From contig NZ_VOLC01000019.1 in NCBI RefSeq assembly GCF_009797935.1, positions 62,001 through 126,000 on the forward strand: DNA of 64,000 nt, read 5' to 3'. This stretch comes from Lunatibacter salilacus. GTDB lineage: Bacteria > Bacteroidota > Bacteroidia > Cytophagales > Cyclobacteriaceae. Positions within the stretch are counted from its first letter, which is position 1, and every line of letters starts with the position of its first letter. The notes below the pieces were generated by a model, which saw only the letters and a program-made list of their open reading frames with translations, did no database searches and was not told the origin of the DNA. Below, piece after piece: positions 44,492-54,228 of the stretch. The position numbers and the translations under genes were made by a program.

Positions 44492-46589
44492 TGTTCAATA
44501 AGGTGGCTGCCTTCTTGATCTGGCCCGATAGGTGGTTGATAGCCGCCGCATAGGATTTATCCAATGCATTCAGGTTATCTGCGGATTTTCTTTCAATGTC
44601 GTACTGTATGGCCGGAAGTACCCAAGATGCATAGCCGCTAAATGGATCGGTAGACGCATAAAGCGACTTATACCACACTCCAAACGGCATACCTTCTTTC
44701 AGGATAAAAGCTTTTTCCCAAGTTAGCAGGGCTTGGTTAACCGCCTTTATTTGTTTTTTGGACAAGCTATTTGTGGCCAATTTTTGTTGCAGAACCTCAT
44801 TCATATGGTTGCTACTACTTGATAGGTTTTCTAAGGCAACTTTTACCCGACTAAAACCTTCGAAATCAGGGGAATATTCTTTTATTTGTTTTTTTGCGGC
44901 CTCAAAGTGGGTATTTAGATCTTTGGCATAGCGGGTTACCTGATAAGGGATGATGGTGGCGTTTGCCAAGCGCAGACTAATAATACCCACCCATTGCTCG
45001 ACAGTTCCCCCCATTTTAAAGGAGGGATCTGCAAATTTTTCATAGAAGTACAGGTCGTCATAGTTGGTATGGTAAAGCGTAGGACCTCCAGCGCCACCGC
45101 TGAGGGAAGGAATTCCCAAGTGCATATAGAATGCGATATGGTCAGATCCTCCTCCCAAGTTGCCCATAATCGGTTCTTCACCTGTACCCGCCCAGTTTGC
45201 GTAGATGGTCTCTTTGGAATCGGGTAGCGTTACTTCTTTCCCCGCAGCAGCCATGAGGTGTTTGAGGGTAGGGGAGGAAGAGCCTCTTACAGTCCTTCCG
45301 GATACGCCCGCATCGAAATTAAGGTAAGCAACGGCTTTTGCGGACAACTCTTCACGGAACTGTTCCACCCATTCGGTAGACCCTATTACCCCATGTTCTT
45401 CGCCATCCCAATGCGCAATTAGTATTGAGCGCTTGGGTCTATGCCCTGCCTGTGCGAGTTTTCCCAATGATTCGCTTAACGCAAGTAGCATCGCAGTTCC
45501 ACTGTTGGGGTCAGTAGCTCCGAAGGACCATGCATCGTAGTGACAACCCAAAATGATCCACTCATCCGGATATTCCGACCCTTTTATGGTACCCACCACA
45601 TTGTTAATGCGCACAAAATCTCTTTCCTGGGCTACCATTACACGCACCTGTAACGCTTCTCCTCCCTCGATGCGGTAGGTATAGGGCAAACCCCCTTGCC
45701 AGCCCGTTGGTACAGATTGGCCTTTCATTTCAGCAAATATTTCCTTTGCGGATCCATAAGGAATGGATGTCACGGGGATCGTTGGCAGTTGCGTTTCGGA
45801 AGGGTCCAGCCGCTTCACCTGTTTTTTACCGTCTAATGGCAATGCAGGTTCAAAAGGTGTAAGGGGATCTCCTGTAAAATCCTCCGTCATCAAGGAGCCT
45901 CTCTGTATGGAACTCTCGCTGTAGTAAATCCCCTCCGGGAATACCAGCCCTTTGGAGTAGCCACTGTCTCCCGGATCAGTATATATCAAAAGTCCGGCAG
46001 CGCCATATTGTTCGGCGAATTTGGCTTTATATCCTCGGAAATTCCCTCCATAGCGTGCTATTACGATTTTACCCTTTATAGAAACACCCAGTTCTTCCAG
46101 TTTTTCAAAATCTGCTTTGGTACCGTAATTGGCATAGACAACGCCTGCCGTCACATCTCCGGAGCCCGAGTAGGCATTCCAACCTTTCTTTAAATCAGGA
46201 TGACTGGAATAGGGATTTTCTGGGAGTACATCTTCCTGCTGATTTAGCGGAAGCCGACGGGGAGTAACGATCTCCACATAGGATTCGCCGGGATCCTTAG
46301 GCAGGTAGACGTCATAGGGATACGCCTGAACATCCCATCCGGCCTCCTCCATGGTTTTTTCCAGGTAGGCCTTTACCTTTTCGTTGGCGGCACTGCCAAC
46401 AACATGGGGTACTGAGCTGATGGTCTGCAAGTGAGATTTGAACCGTGAAAAGTCCGTCGCTCCCAAGAATTGCTGCTCCAAGTCCCGCTGGGGTAAAATT
46501 GAGTTTTCGCTAAAGCCAAAAGGAACGTCCTGCGCATGAACAAAGACAAATGTAAAAATTGATAATAAAGTGCAAAATACTCTTTTCAT
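44484..46589 (-). CDS. Secreted M28-family zinc peptidase (glutamate carboxypeptidase II-like)
   Basis: 701 residues. Signal peptide (1-19), PA-like insertion (about 110-320), M28 catalytic domain with co-catalytic zinc ligands H350 (GCHYDAW), D360 (TDPNSG), E397/E398 (WDGEEHG), D426 (LNFDAG), H507 (LYHTNYDD), and a C-terminal dimerisation-like helical domain (about 570-700). Domain order and length match human GCPII/PSMA. Cleaves C-terminal acidic residues or gamma-Glu linkages of peptides. 11 bp after the NlpC/P60 gene, which points to joint processing of murein-type peptides. Confidence 0.94.
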   Translation of the reverse strand: MKRVFCTLLSIFTFVFVHAQDVPFGFSENSILPQRDLEQQFLGATDFSRFKSHLQTISSVPHVVGSAANEKVKAYLEKTMEEAGWDVQAYPYDVYLPKDPGESYVEIVTPRRLPLNQQEDVLPENPYSSHPDLKKGWNAYSGSGDVTAGVVYANYGTKADFEKLEELGVSIKGKIVIARYGGNFRGYKAKFAEQYGAAGLLIYTDPGDSGYSKGLVFPEGIYYSESSIQRGSLMTEDFTGDPLTPFEPALPLDGKKQVKRLDPSETQLPTIPVTSIPYGSAKEIFAEMKGQSVPTGWQGGLPYTYRIEGGEALQVRVMVAQERDFVRINNVVGTIKGSEYPDEWIILGCHYDAWSFGATDPNSGTAMLLALSESLGKLAQAGHRPKRSILIAHWDGEEHGVIGSTEWVEQFREELSAKAVAYLNFDAGVSGRTVRGSSSPTLKHLMAAAGKEVTLPDSKETIYANWAGTGEEPIMGNLGGGSDHIAFYMHLGIPSLSGGAGGPTLYHTNYDDLYFYEKFADPSFKMGGTVEQWVGIISLRLANATIIPYQVTRYAKDLNTHFEAAKKQIKEYSPDFEGFSRVKVALENLSSSSNHMNEVLQQKLATNSLSKKQIKAVNQALLTWEKAFILKEGMPFGVWYKSLYASTDPFSGYASWVLPAIQYDIERKSADNLNALDKSYAAAINHLSGQIKKAATLLNNE

Positions 46590-46600
46590 ATATCAGACAG

Positions 46601-47767
46601 TTATTGTATTAGTCGGTCAACGCTCCAAAGATGCGCAGTTTGTTTGTTTCGTATACGTTTGGTGCGTAGATACCTGTCCAATTCATAGGCATCGTAATTT
46701 TCATCCTCGGGGTCAAAGCTGCTGATCCGGACCCTGCCACGGGAATGGATAAAGGAATTGTGTCCAATCCACATGCCGACATGTATGACCCGTTCCGGTT
46801 TGCCTTCTTCCGCGGGAACTCCAAAAAAAAGTAAATCTCCAACTTCCAAGTTTTCCCAGTTTTTGGAAACGTCAACCTCATCTCCTTCATGCACCTGCTG
46901 GGAGGCATCCCGGGGGATAATCATGCCGTTGAGAAAGTAAATGGTCTTGGTAAAACCGCTACAATCCACGCCTTTGGGAGATGTGCCACCCCAAAGATAA
47001 GGGACTCCCATCATGTCTTTGGCTGTGCGGATAAGGTTGTCATCTGAAAGCTCCCTACTTGCAAGCCATTCTCCGAATGGCAAGACCTCGTCTTTAGAAA
47101 CGTATCCCTTGCGCCCATCAGGTATTAACACACCAAAGTGCGAAGCAGTCTCTTCCAATTTTACCAGAATATTTCCAGCAGTTAGGTCGCTGATCATTTG
47201 ACCCGAGGAAGGACTATCATAGATGGCTCCAATCATCTCTGTACTTACCAATTTTTCGGCAGCGGTCCATTCTCCCATGGTGCTTTCGTTTTTAAGGGCA
47301 ATTCCGGCTGCATCTACCCAAGAGATGTAGCCCTCAGGAGTCTGGACAAGATACCAACTGCCTTCTTTTTTTAGCACGTTAAGCGGGGTTCCCATCAATG
47401 CCTGTGTGGCCAACTCGGCTGAGTGCTTCGGTTCCGAGCGGATATTTGCTACAGAAAGGGTGACTAGTGCGTGTATATTTCCTGCCAATTCAGCTGCCGG
47501 CAATAGCTGAATACTATCCGTATAATCAATTCCACGATCACTAAGCTTTGTAATTAATTCCCTATGGGCTTCCGGAAGGTTTGTTTCACCGATTAATACT
47601 CCATCAACCCAACTAATATCCCACATAGCGACTCTTTTATCAGGGGCATGGGCGGCTTTGAGGTCGCTTATGATAGCATTTACGCTATCATCCGTGGTAT
47701 CACCCTGACACCCAAAAGAAAAAACCATTACCCCGACACACAGGATACGAGTAAACATATTTTTCAT
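46601..47767 (-). CDS. NlpC/P60 peptidase with SH3-like domains, lipoprotein (YkfC-like)
   Basis: 388 residues. Lipobox FSFGC (Cys 20), two SH3-like domains (about 100-155 and 172-228), NlpC/P60 domain (about 240-360) with catalytic C269 (GVDCSGF), H329 (VIHVGMW) and H341 (SFIHS). This layout equals the gamma-D-glutamyl-L-diamino-acid endopeptidases of the YkfC type that work on free murein peptides. Upstream of the M28 peptidase and Fsr transporter in the same orientation. Intact catalytic triad. Confidence 0.93.
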   Translation of the reverse strand: MKNMFTRILCVGVMVFSFGCQGDTTDDSVNAIISDLKAAHAPDKRVAMWDISWVDGVLIGETNLPEAHRELITKLSDRGIDYTDSIQLLPAAELAGNIHALVTLSVANIRSEPKHSAELATQALMGTPLNVLKKEGSWYLVQTPEGYISWVDAAGIALKNESTMGEWTAAEKLVSTEMIGAIYDSPSSGQMISDLTAGNILVKLEETASHFGVLIPDGRKGYVSKDEVLPFGEWLASRELSDDNLIRTAKDMMGVPYLWGGTSPKGVDCSGFTKTIYFLNGMIIPRDASQQVHEGDEVDVSKNWENLEVGDLLFFGVPAEEGKPERVIHVGMWIGHNSFIHSRGRVRISSFDPEDENYDAYELDRYLRTKRIRNKQTAHLWSVDRLIQ

Positions 47768-47924
47768 TAAGAAAATGCGTTAGAATTTAAGCGGTTACTT
47801 TGGGTAGGTAAACCTGGAAAAGATTCAAAGAATTAATTTTCCGTCAATTAACAAATATACACCCCTTTATTAAAAAGGCAAGGGCGTAAACCCATCGAGT
47901 TTTTAAGCCAAAAACTTTATCCGC

Positions 47925-49220
47925 TTATTGCTCCAATCCAGGACTTCTTTCATTAAACTCTTGATAAAGCCTAATCTGACGGTTGGTCATCGGTATTTTG
48001 TATCCCTTGATAAACAAATGGCTGATTTGACTCCGGGGTTCAAAAGGATCTCCATCGGAAATGAAAAGATTGGCAAATTTCCCCTCTTCTAGGGAACCTA
48101 CCTGATCTGCTATTCCAAACATTTCGGCAGGGTGGATGGTGACAGCCTTTAACGCTTCTTCTATACCCATTCCGTATGCTGCGGCAAATCCGGCATGAAA
48201 AGGAAGATTTCGGACATTTTCAGCGTCATTGGTACGCAGAGCTACTTTTACGCCTGCTTTAGCCAATAAACCGGGATTAGTATAGGCGGCATCATATCGG
48301 TCAGATTGTCTGGTGGGTATGGTCAGAACTGGCCCGGTAATAACGGATAGCCCGGATGAGGCAATTTCCTCCGCAATCCTCCATCCTTCAGACACACCTG
48401 AAAGTATAGCTGTTACATTTTTATCTTGTACCCATTTAATCGCTCTCCGGATGTCTACAGCAGCATTGACTTCGATTAATAGGGTGATTTCCCCTGCAAT
48501 AACCTTGGACAAATGCTCCATCTCCGGGTAATAGTCAAGCGTGGCACCGGCAGATTTAAGCCGTTGATAGGTCACTGCCCTTTCCCAAATATCATCCAAC
48601 TTTTGTTGAGCTTCCTCGGCTTCTTTCTGAACCTTCTCGTCCGTTCTGTTATCTAAGGTGCTGGTTCTCGCACTACTGGGGAAATTCAGCAAAATTGCCT
48701 TGAAGCCTCCGTACATTTGATCAGGCGTGTATCCGTTCAGGTGAATAAGTGCGGCTGTGCCGGGAAACAATCCCCCCGATGGCAAAGCGATACTGCTTGT
48801 CACGCCATTTACCCGAGTTACAGGTATTGCAACGGAGTTTGGGTTAACTGCTGTCAATGCTTGCATGTTTGGCGTAACATTTCCGATCTCCATAAAATCC
48901 TGTGTTTCTGCCACAGAACTGACCTCTACCAGTCCCAATCTATTTCCGGAATCGATAAAACCGGGGTATACAAACTTTTCCGTGCAGTCTATTATTTGAG
49001 CATCAATTGAAGCTAGGTTTTTACCTATACGCTGTATCAATCCATCCACAATCAATAGGTCTGTATTTTCCTTCATCCCCTGGGTAACCGTTACCAGCGT
49101 GGCATTTTGGAGCAAAAATGTTCCCGTTTCAGGTTTCAAAAATTCCCCATCCTCCTGGGCTTGGCAGAAAATTGTAAACCCCAAAAAAAGAACTAGTAAT
49201 TTATATTTTAAGGCTTCCAT
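47925..49220 (-). CDS. Amidohydrolase-fold protein without metal ligands (predicted pseudoenzyme)
   Basis: 431 residues from the ATG at 49220, chosen because a signal peptide begins there (MEALKYKLLVLFLGFTIFCQAQ); an upstream in-frame start at 49307 would overlap the neighbour. Fold markers remain: N-terminal small beta domain, VYPGFID, and the C-terminal AVTIHPAEMFGIADQVGSLEEGKFANL. But the metal motif H-x-H after P-G-F-I-D is S-G-N, a later HCH pair is EVN, the SHVNEG His is LSGVSEG, and the usual metal Asp region is RTNDAEN. Third gene of the amidohydrolase trio, 55 bp after the active homologue. Likely a structural partner. Confidence 0.85.
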   Translation of the reverse strand: MEALKYKLLVLFLGFTIFCQAQEDGEFLKPETGTFLLQNATLVTVTQGMKENTDLLIVDGLIQRIGKNLASIDAQIIDCTEKFVYPGFIDSGNRLGLVEVSSVAETQDFMEIGNVTPNMQALTAVNPNSVAIPVTRVNGVTSSIALPSGGLFPGTAALIHLNGYTPDQMYGGFKAILLNFPSSARTSTLDNRTDEKVQKEAEEAQQKLDDIWERAVTYQRLKSAGATLDYYPEMEHLSKVIAGEITLLIEVNAAVDIRRAIKWVQDKNVTAILSGVSEGWRIAEEIASSGLSVITGPVLTIPTRQSDRYDAAYTNPGLLAKAGVKVALRTNDAENVRNLPFHAGFAAAYGMGIEEALKAVTIHPAEMFGIADQVGSLEEGKFANLFISDGDPFEPRSQISHLFIKGYKIPMTNRQIRLYQEFNERSPGLEQ

Positions 49221-49275
49221 GTCGAATTGTTTACTTTTCGTCCCTGTCCAGCTACTGGGCAAAGATCGACAAGAG

Positions 49276-50652
49276 TTAATGTCTGTGTTCAAATAAATTT
49301 CTGCCAAAATTGGTAAAATAAAAATCTACATTCTGCATGCAGTTGTGATCGTGTTCTTTAAGAAATATGGGCTCGATCAGTTCTGAAGGATTTATTTTTA
49401 ACCGTTGGTCGGCTTCGTCACTCGCTCTGTCAAAGTATTTGATTCCGTCAACAAATGTCATTTGCGGAATGGCATATATGGATAGTGGGTGATGGTCGAA
49501 TACTACCAAATCCGCCTGTTTACCCACTTCGATGGATCCTACGTAGGGGTCAATGCCCAATTGTTTGGCCGGATTGATAGTAATCAAAGCCAATGCTTCC
49601 TCGTCCGATAGTCCCCCGTATCGCTGGGATTTGGCTGCCTCGTGATATAGGTGGCGGATTACTTCCCCCGAATCTGAGTTGATCGAGGTTAAAACGCCAT
49701 TTTTGGTCAATACGGCGGCATTATAAGCTGTAGAGTAATAAACCTCAAATTTATATGCCCACCAATCGGAGAATATGGAAGCTCCCATTGTATGTGCGGC
49801 AAGTTCAGGTGCTACTTTAAACCCCTCGTTGACGTGTGAAAAGACAATCTTGTCTATGCCATATTCCCTGCAAACTTGGATAAGCATGTAAATTTCATCT
49901 GCCCTGTAGGAGTGGCAGTGGATAATTATCTCACCTGCCAGAATATCCTTTAAGGTTTCCAGTCGAAGGCTAAAGGCAGGTGGTACGGCGGTACTGTTTT
50001 TCTGAGACTTGGCCTTTTCATATTCTTCCCATACTCTTTTGTACTGAAGTGCCTCTTCGAAGCCATTTCGAATGACAGCTTCCACACCCATCCGTGATCT
50101 GGGTTGCATATTTTTGCCTCGCCCATGAACCCTGGTAGGATTTTCGCCGAGAGCAAATTTGATAGTTCTGGGTGCTTCTGTCATTCGGAGTGCCAAGGGA
50201 TCGGAGTTGCCATACCGTAGCTTCAACGTGACATTTTGGCCCCCAATGGCGTTTGCTGATCCGTGCATAGCGTGGGTTACCGTGACCCCTCCCGCTAGGG
50301 CTCGATAGATAGCCACATCGAAAGGGTCAATAACATCACCCATCCAAACCTCTGCTGTTATGGGACTGGTGGATTCGTTAATCGCTTCCAAGGCAATATG
50401 GGAATGTGCATCAATAATTCCCGGCATTATATATTTATCGGATGCGTCAACAACGGAAATATTAGCAGGTACTTTCAGATCGGGGCCAAGTTCTTTTATC
50501 TTTCCATTTTCTACCCAAATATCGGTGTGTGAAAGGGTGCCATTTGTGATGGTCAAAACCGTTCCATTTTTAATGACAAAGTCATTGGATTTGGTTTGGG
50601 CCATACCGAATAAAGGCACTACAAGCAAAAGAAAGTTTAGAAGATACTTCAT
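49276..50652 (-). CDS. Secreted amidohydrolase (imidazolonepropionase/dihydroorotase-like fold), metal site intact
   Basis: 458 residues. Signal peptide (1-19, FGMAQ). Metal motif H83-x-H85 (IDAHSHI), later His in IIHCHSYRADE and FSHVNEG, Asp in NSDSGE, and the C-terminal ALALITINPAKQLGIDPYVGSIEVGKQADLVVFD. Hydrolyses a C-N (or similar) bond in a cyclic amide, dipeptide or lactam in the periplasm. Start overlaps the upstream gene by 4 bp. Flanked on both sides by related proteins without metal ligands, so it may be the only catalytic subunit of a hetero-oligomer. Confidence 0.93.
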   Translation of the reverse strand: MKYLLNFLLLVVPLFGMAQTKSNDFVIKNGTVLTITNGTLSHTDIWVENGKIKELGPDLKVPANISVVDASDKYIMPGIIDAHSHIALEAINESTSPITAEVWMGDVIDPFDVAIYRALAGGVTVTHAMHGSANAIGGQNVTLKLRYGNSDPLALRMTEAPRTIKFALGENPTRVHGRGKNMQPRSRMGVEAVIRNGFEEALQYKRVWEEYEKAKSQKNSTAVPPAFSLRLETLKDILAGEIIIHCHSYRADEIYMLIQVCREYGIDKIVFSHVNEGFKVAPELAAHTMGASIFSDWWAYKFEVYYSTAYNAAVLTKNGVLTSINSDSGEVIRHLYHEAAKSQRYGGLSDEEALALITINPAKQLGIDPYVGSIEVGKQADLVVFDHHPLSIYAIPQMTFVDGIKYFDRASDEADQRLKINPSELIEPIFLKEHDHNCMQNVDFYFTNFGRNLFEHRH

Positions 50653-52313
50653 TGTTTGGGTTTGGCAGTTTTTGTGGCGTTGAAAGGAAAGCTTTCGTAA
50701 TCTCCAATGCGCATTGTTCCTGTTATGGAATTGTCCGAAACATCTCCCTCAACAGCAATAGTCAAGTCTTCACTGGCGGTTTTCACAACAAAAGTAAAAG
50801 CAATACGATTTGAAGATACTTTCAAATCATTAAGTGAAGAGGATATTTTACCTTTTCCCTGAGGATCATCATAGGAGATACTTCCTGTTGTCGTGCCTGA
50901 TTGGTAGCTGATTTCAAAAAAACCAGTAGCTGATCCAGATGCGGTTTCTGTATCATATTCCCAGTAAGAACCTTCTTCTTTTCCATTTTTGGAGGGTTTC
51001 TTAAGCGGATATTCGAACACATAACCATTGGCAATTACATATTTAACTTGTGAGTCATCGTTAAATAACGTGTCAGTTGTCAAAATGATATTGGCCATTT
51101 TACCGGGAGCTATTTCTCCCGTTATATTTTCTATGCCCAGCATTTTAGCAGGGTTTACGGTAAGCGCTGCCAAGGCGGCCTCATTCGATAATCCGTTTTT
51201 GAGCATCAACCGGATGTTATCGTAAAATTTATCTTTACCCAAATGCTTGGCCGTAAAGGCAAAGGGAATACCAGCTTTTTCATACTCTCCCGCCACCTTA
51301 AGTTTATCTATGTAGGCACTATTGATTTCTTCTATCTGCTCAGTTCTTTCTGTTTGTTGGACATCATCAGCAAATTCCTGATTGTTTTCATCAGGAAGGT
51401 TAAGCGACAAGACCACACCCGCTCCGGATTCTTTGATAGTTGTTATCAATTGACCCCCTTCATTAATGCCTGATAAAATCAGGGAAACTCCCTGTTCGCG
51501 TTGAATGGTAATTGCTCTTCTTGCGTCCAAGTCGGAGTTGATTTCAAAGAACAACGTCTTGTTTTTTTCAACTACCGGAATGAGGGATTGCAATACAATA
51601 TTGGAATCGGGAATTTTAATTCCTTGATTTGACGCGAAAATAACCTGATGGCGTGACTGTAAACGGGCATTTTCGAAGAGGTCTCTGAATTTGGCCATAA
51701 CTCCCAAGTTGGTAGCGGGGTACATACCTCCAATAGTGCTAAACTTGGCGTAGCGTGCCACATCTTTTCGTATTATCGTGTTGGATTCTGGTGGACCATA
51801 TACGACCAATCCGGTAGTTCCTGGCAGCATGCCCTGTCCCATCGGAACCTTATGGGCTACGGTGAAGCCGTTTTTTCTCCAATCAGCAATTTGGCTGTGC
51901 GATGGATTATAGAGGTCTAACACGTCAATGTGTGGATGAATGCCAGCTTGTATATCTGGAGGATTTGATGGGTCAAAATCAGCCTCTTTGTCTGGTATCG
52001 ACAATGCTCTGACCCCTGATTTGTTAGCCATGTCTATGAATCCAGGATATGCAAACAGGGAATCTCCAGGAATCTGAAAGGCTTCAGCAGAGCTGGGTAA
52101 TTTTCCTCCAACAGAAAGAATCTGCCCATCCTTGATCAGGATGTTTTGTTTTTGAATTATCTTGCCAGGCAAAGGGATAAGCGTAACGTTCGTTATTAGG
52201 TAGCTATCTGTAATTCTTTTTTGCCCGCTAGGATCACTTTGAGCATGGGCGAGGTTTACCGATATCAAACAAATAAAAAAGGATATGATATAACTATAGT
52301 TGAACTTGGACAT
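50649..52313 (-). CDS. Amidohydrolase-fold protein without metal ligands, with C-terminal beta domain (predicted pseudoenzyme)
   Basis: 554 residues. Signal peptide (1-25, NLAHAQ). The amidohydrolase fold is clear (FAYPGFIDMANKSG; ALTVNPAKMLGIENITGEIAPGKMANIIL), but H-x-H is M-A-N, HCH is FEINSD and the SHVNEG His is LSGINEG. About 110 extra residues at the C-terminus form a Gly/Ser-rich beta domain (from GSYWEYDTE). First gene of the trio, coupled by a 4-bp overlap to the active amidohydrolase. It may bind substrate or anchor the complex. Confidence 0.85.
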   Translation of the reverse strand: MSKFNYSYIISFFICLISVNLAHAQSDPSGQKRITDSYLITNVTLIPLPGKIIQKQNILIKDGQILSVGGKLPSSAEAFQIPGDSLFAYPGFIDMANKSGVRALSIPDKEADFDPSNPPDIQAGIHPHIDVLDLYNPSHSQIADWRKNGFTVAHKVPMGQGMLPGTTGLVVYGPPESNTIIRKDVARYAKFSTIGGMYPATNLGVMAKFRDLFENARLQSRHQVIFASNQGIKIPDSNIVLQSLIPVVEKNKTLFFEINSDLDARRAITIQREQGVSLILSGINEGGQLITTIKESGAGVVLSLNLPDENNQEFADDVQQTERTEQIEEINSAYIDKLKVAGEYEKAGIPFAFTAKHLGKDKFYDNIRLMLKNGLSNEAALAALTVNPAKMLGIENITGEIAPGKMANIILTTDTLFNDDSQVKYVIANGYVFEYPLKKPSKNGKEEGSYWEYDTETASGSATGFFEISYQSGTTTGSISYDDPQGKGKISSSLNDLKVSSNRIAFTFVVKTASEDLTIAVEGDVSDNSITGTMRIGDYESFPFNATKTAKPKQ

Positions 52314-52516
52314 ATTTCAATGGAAATGTAATTCAAAATAAAGCCAATACGTTGATAAAAAAAAGTGCTTAAATATTAATTATCCTACTAAGCGGAAGAA
52401 TGGCAAATTAACTACATGGATGTAAATACAATACACAGGTTGTACCCTGAATTGAATGAAGTGAATTATTTCTTATTGGCTTACGGCTCGACTATTTAAT
52501 CGGTTCAAATGCCACG

Positions 52517-52550
52517 TTTCGAAATTTTTATAAAAAAATATTTATATTTG
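52517..52550 (+). promoter_or_regulatory. Predicted promoter of the methyltransferase gene
   Basis: TATATTTG at 52543-52550 matches TAnnTTTG; TTTC at 52517-52520 is a one-mismatch -33 box at 22-bp spacing. ATG follows 21 bp later. Divergent from the amidohydrolase trio. Confidence 0.45.
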
Positions 52551-52570
52551 CAGGAAATTTTATAAAACAG

Positions 52571-53116
52571 ATGGGTAAAGGATCACTCTTCAAGGAGCTA
52601 TTTGTAAATATCAAAACTACAGGGGCAATCACTTTTAGCTCTAGACCGCTAGTTAATAAAATGTTATCATTTGCCGATTTTAAGGAAGCCAAAATTCTCG
52701 TCGAATTGGGAGGAGGAGACGGCAGCATCACCAGAGGTATCGTTGCAAGGATGGATAAAAGTGCCGAGCTTTTGGTTTTTGAGACAAGTAGAGTTTTTTG
52801 TGACAGCCTTGAAAGGGAATTCCCCCAAGAAAACGTAAAAATCATATGTGATTCTGCCGAACATTTGGACAAATACCTAGAAGGGAGACATGCGGATTTG
52901 ATTTTTTCCTCTCTGCCCCTGAGTTTGATTCCGAAAGAAGCCCGTAATGAGATCTACCGGAAAAGCAGTCAATGCCTTCAACCCAAGGGTCTTTTGATAC
53001 AAATATGCTATTCCTATTTATTGAAATTCCAGTATGCGCCATTTTTTAAACATATCAAAACTACCTTTACCCTTAAGAATTTTCCCCCAACCCTAATCAT
53101 GATTTGCCGCCCTTGA
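52571..53116 (+). CDS. SAM-dependent methyltransferase, phospholipid N-methyltransferase / KsgA-like
   Basis: 181 residues. GAITFSSRPLVNKML at the N-terminus, then motif I VELGGGDGSITRGI (44-57), acidic end of beta-2 near LLVFETS, and a DLIFSSLPLSLIP motif IV-like stretch. This combination is typical of PmtA-like phospholipid methyltransferases and relatives of rRNA adenine dimethylases. Cytoplasmic. Its substrate is not clear; membrane phosphatidylethanolamine is the best guess. Own promoter upstream; the radical SAM gene follows after about 40 bp. Confidence 0.82.
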   Translation: MGKGSLFKELFVNIKTTGAITFSSRPLVNKMLSFADFKEAKILVELGGGDGSITRGIVARMDKSAELLVFETSRVFCDSLEREFPQENVKIICDSAEHLDKYLEGRHADLIFSSLPLSLIPKEARNEIYRKSSQCLQPKGLLIQICYSYLLKFQYAPFFKHIKTTFTLKNFPPTLIMICRP

Positions 53117-53160
53117 TTGGACGCTGAGGAAATTCGCATCATTTTTGTTACCTTGTGATA

Positions 53161-54228
53161 ATGGGCGATGACTTATTAAAAGGCAGGGGTGCAAGGATTA
53201 GACCGAAAAACAGTTTTTCATCAACTGATCAAGTAACAGAATTCATAGAGGGAATAGATGAGCCGCTTCTTACCTCCAAGCCTACCACGGTATTTATTCC
53301 TACACAGGTCAGGCAGGCAATTAGTAAAAATGACAGTCCCGACCTTCCGCTTGATTATTCGGTAAATCCCTATCAGGGTTGTGAACACGGATGCATTTAT
53401 TGCTACGCCAGAAATAGCCATCAGTATTGGGGATATGACGCAGGGCTGGGTTTCGAAACACAGGTTTTGGTAAAAAAAGACATTGTCCATCAACTCCAAA
53501 ATGCATTTGACAAAAACGGATATGTGCCGAAGGCATTGATGCTTTCAGGCAATACCGACTGCTATCAACCTGCTGAAAGGACGTTTAAATTGACAAAGGG
53601 TATTTTGGAACTTTGCCTTAATGCCCGGCACCCTGTTTCAGTAATAACCAAAAACACTTTGATTTTCAGAGATATCGATATACTTCGCCAACTTGCAGAA
53701 AAGAGTCTGGTACATGTTTATTTTTCTATTAATCATCTTGATGTTTCATTAAAATCAATTTTGGAGCCTAGGACAGCTACGGCGGAAAAAAAAATGAACC
53801 TAATCCGGCAATTTTCGGAAGCTGGTATCCCTTGTGGTGTGATGATTGCTCCGATTATTCCCAGTATTAATTCCGAAGCTATTTCTTCTATTATGCGGTT
53901 GGCGGGAGAGGCTGGAGCTCGTAAAGCAGGTTACACTATCGTACGGCTAAACGGTCAGGTTAAAGATATTTTCCGGAACTGGCTTCAAACACACTATCCT
54001 GATAGAGAGACCAAAGTCATGCATCAGATAGCGGCCTGCCATGGTGGTCAGGAGAATGATACGGAATGGGGTAGACGTATCAAAGGCGGTGGTCCAATTG
54101 CCGATGCGATAAGGCAGGTTTTTCATATGGCCGAAAAAAAATATTTGTCAGGACGGGCTATGCCTGAGTACGACTATTCCAGTTTTAGGTCAAAAGGCCA
54201 ATTAAATCTTTTCGGGAAAGATGGTTGA
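53161..54228 (+). CDS. Radical SAM protein, PA0069 / SplB-like family
   Basis: 355 residues from the ATG at 53161; a GTG two codons upstream is possible. Radical SAM cluster motif C74-x3-C78-x2-C81 (YQGCEHGCIYCYA), preceded by LDYSVNPYQG typical of the PA0069 family, and LMLSGNTDCYQP (about 119-130). Cytoplasmic. Molecular substrate of the family is unknown. It overlaps the following DUF3253 gene by 8 bp, so the two are co-translated. Confidence 0.92.
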   Translation: MGDDLLKGRGARIRPKNSFSSTDQVTEFIEGIDEPLLTSKPTTVFIPTQVRQAISKNDSPDLPLDYSVNPYQGCEHGCIYCYARNSHQYWGYDAGLGFETQVLVKKDIVHQLQNAFDKNGYVPKALMLSGNTDCYQPAERTFKLTKGILELCLNARHPVSVITKNTLIFRDIDILRQLAEKSLVHVYFSINHLDVSLKSILEPRTATAEKKMNLIRQFSEAGIPCGVMIAPIIPSINSEAISSIMRLAGEAGARKAGYTIVRLNGQVKDIFRNWLQTHYPDRETKVMHQIAACHGGQENDTEWGRRIKGGGPIADAIRQVFHMAEKKYLSGRAMPEYDYSSFRSKGQLNLFGKDG

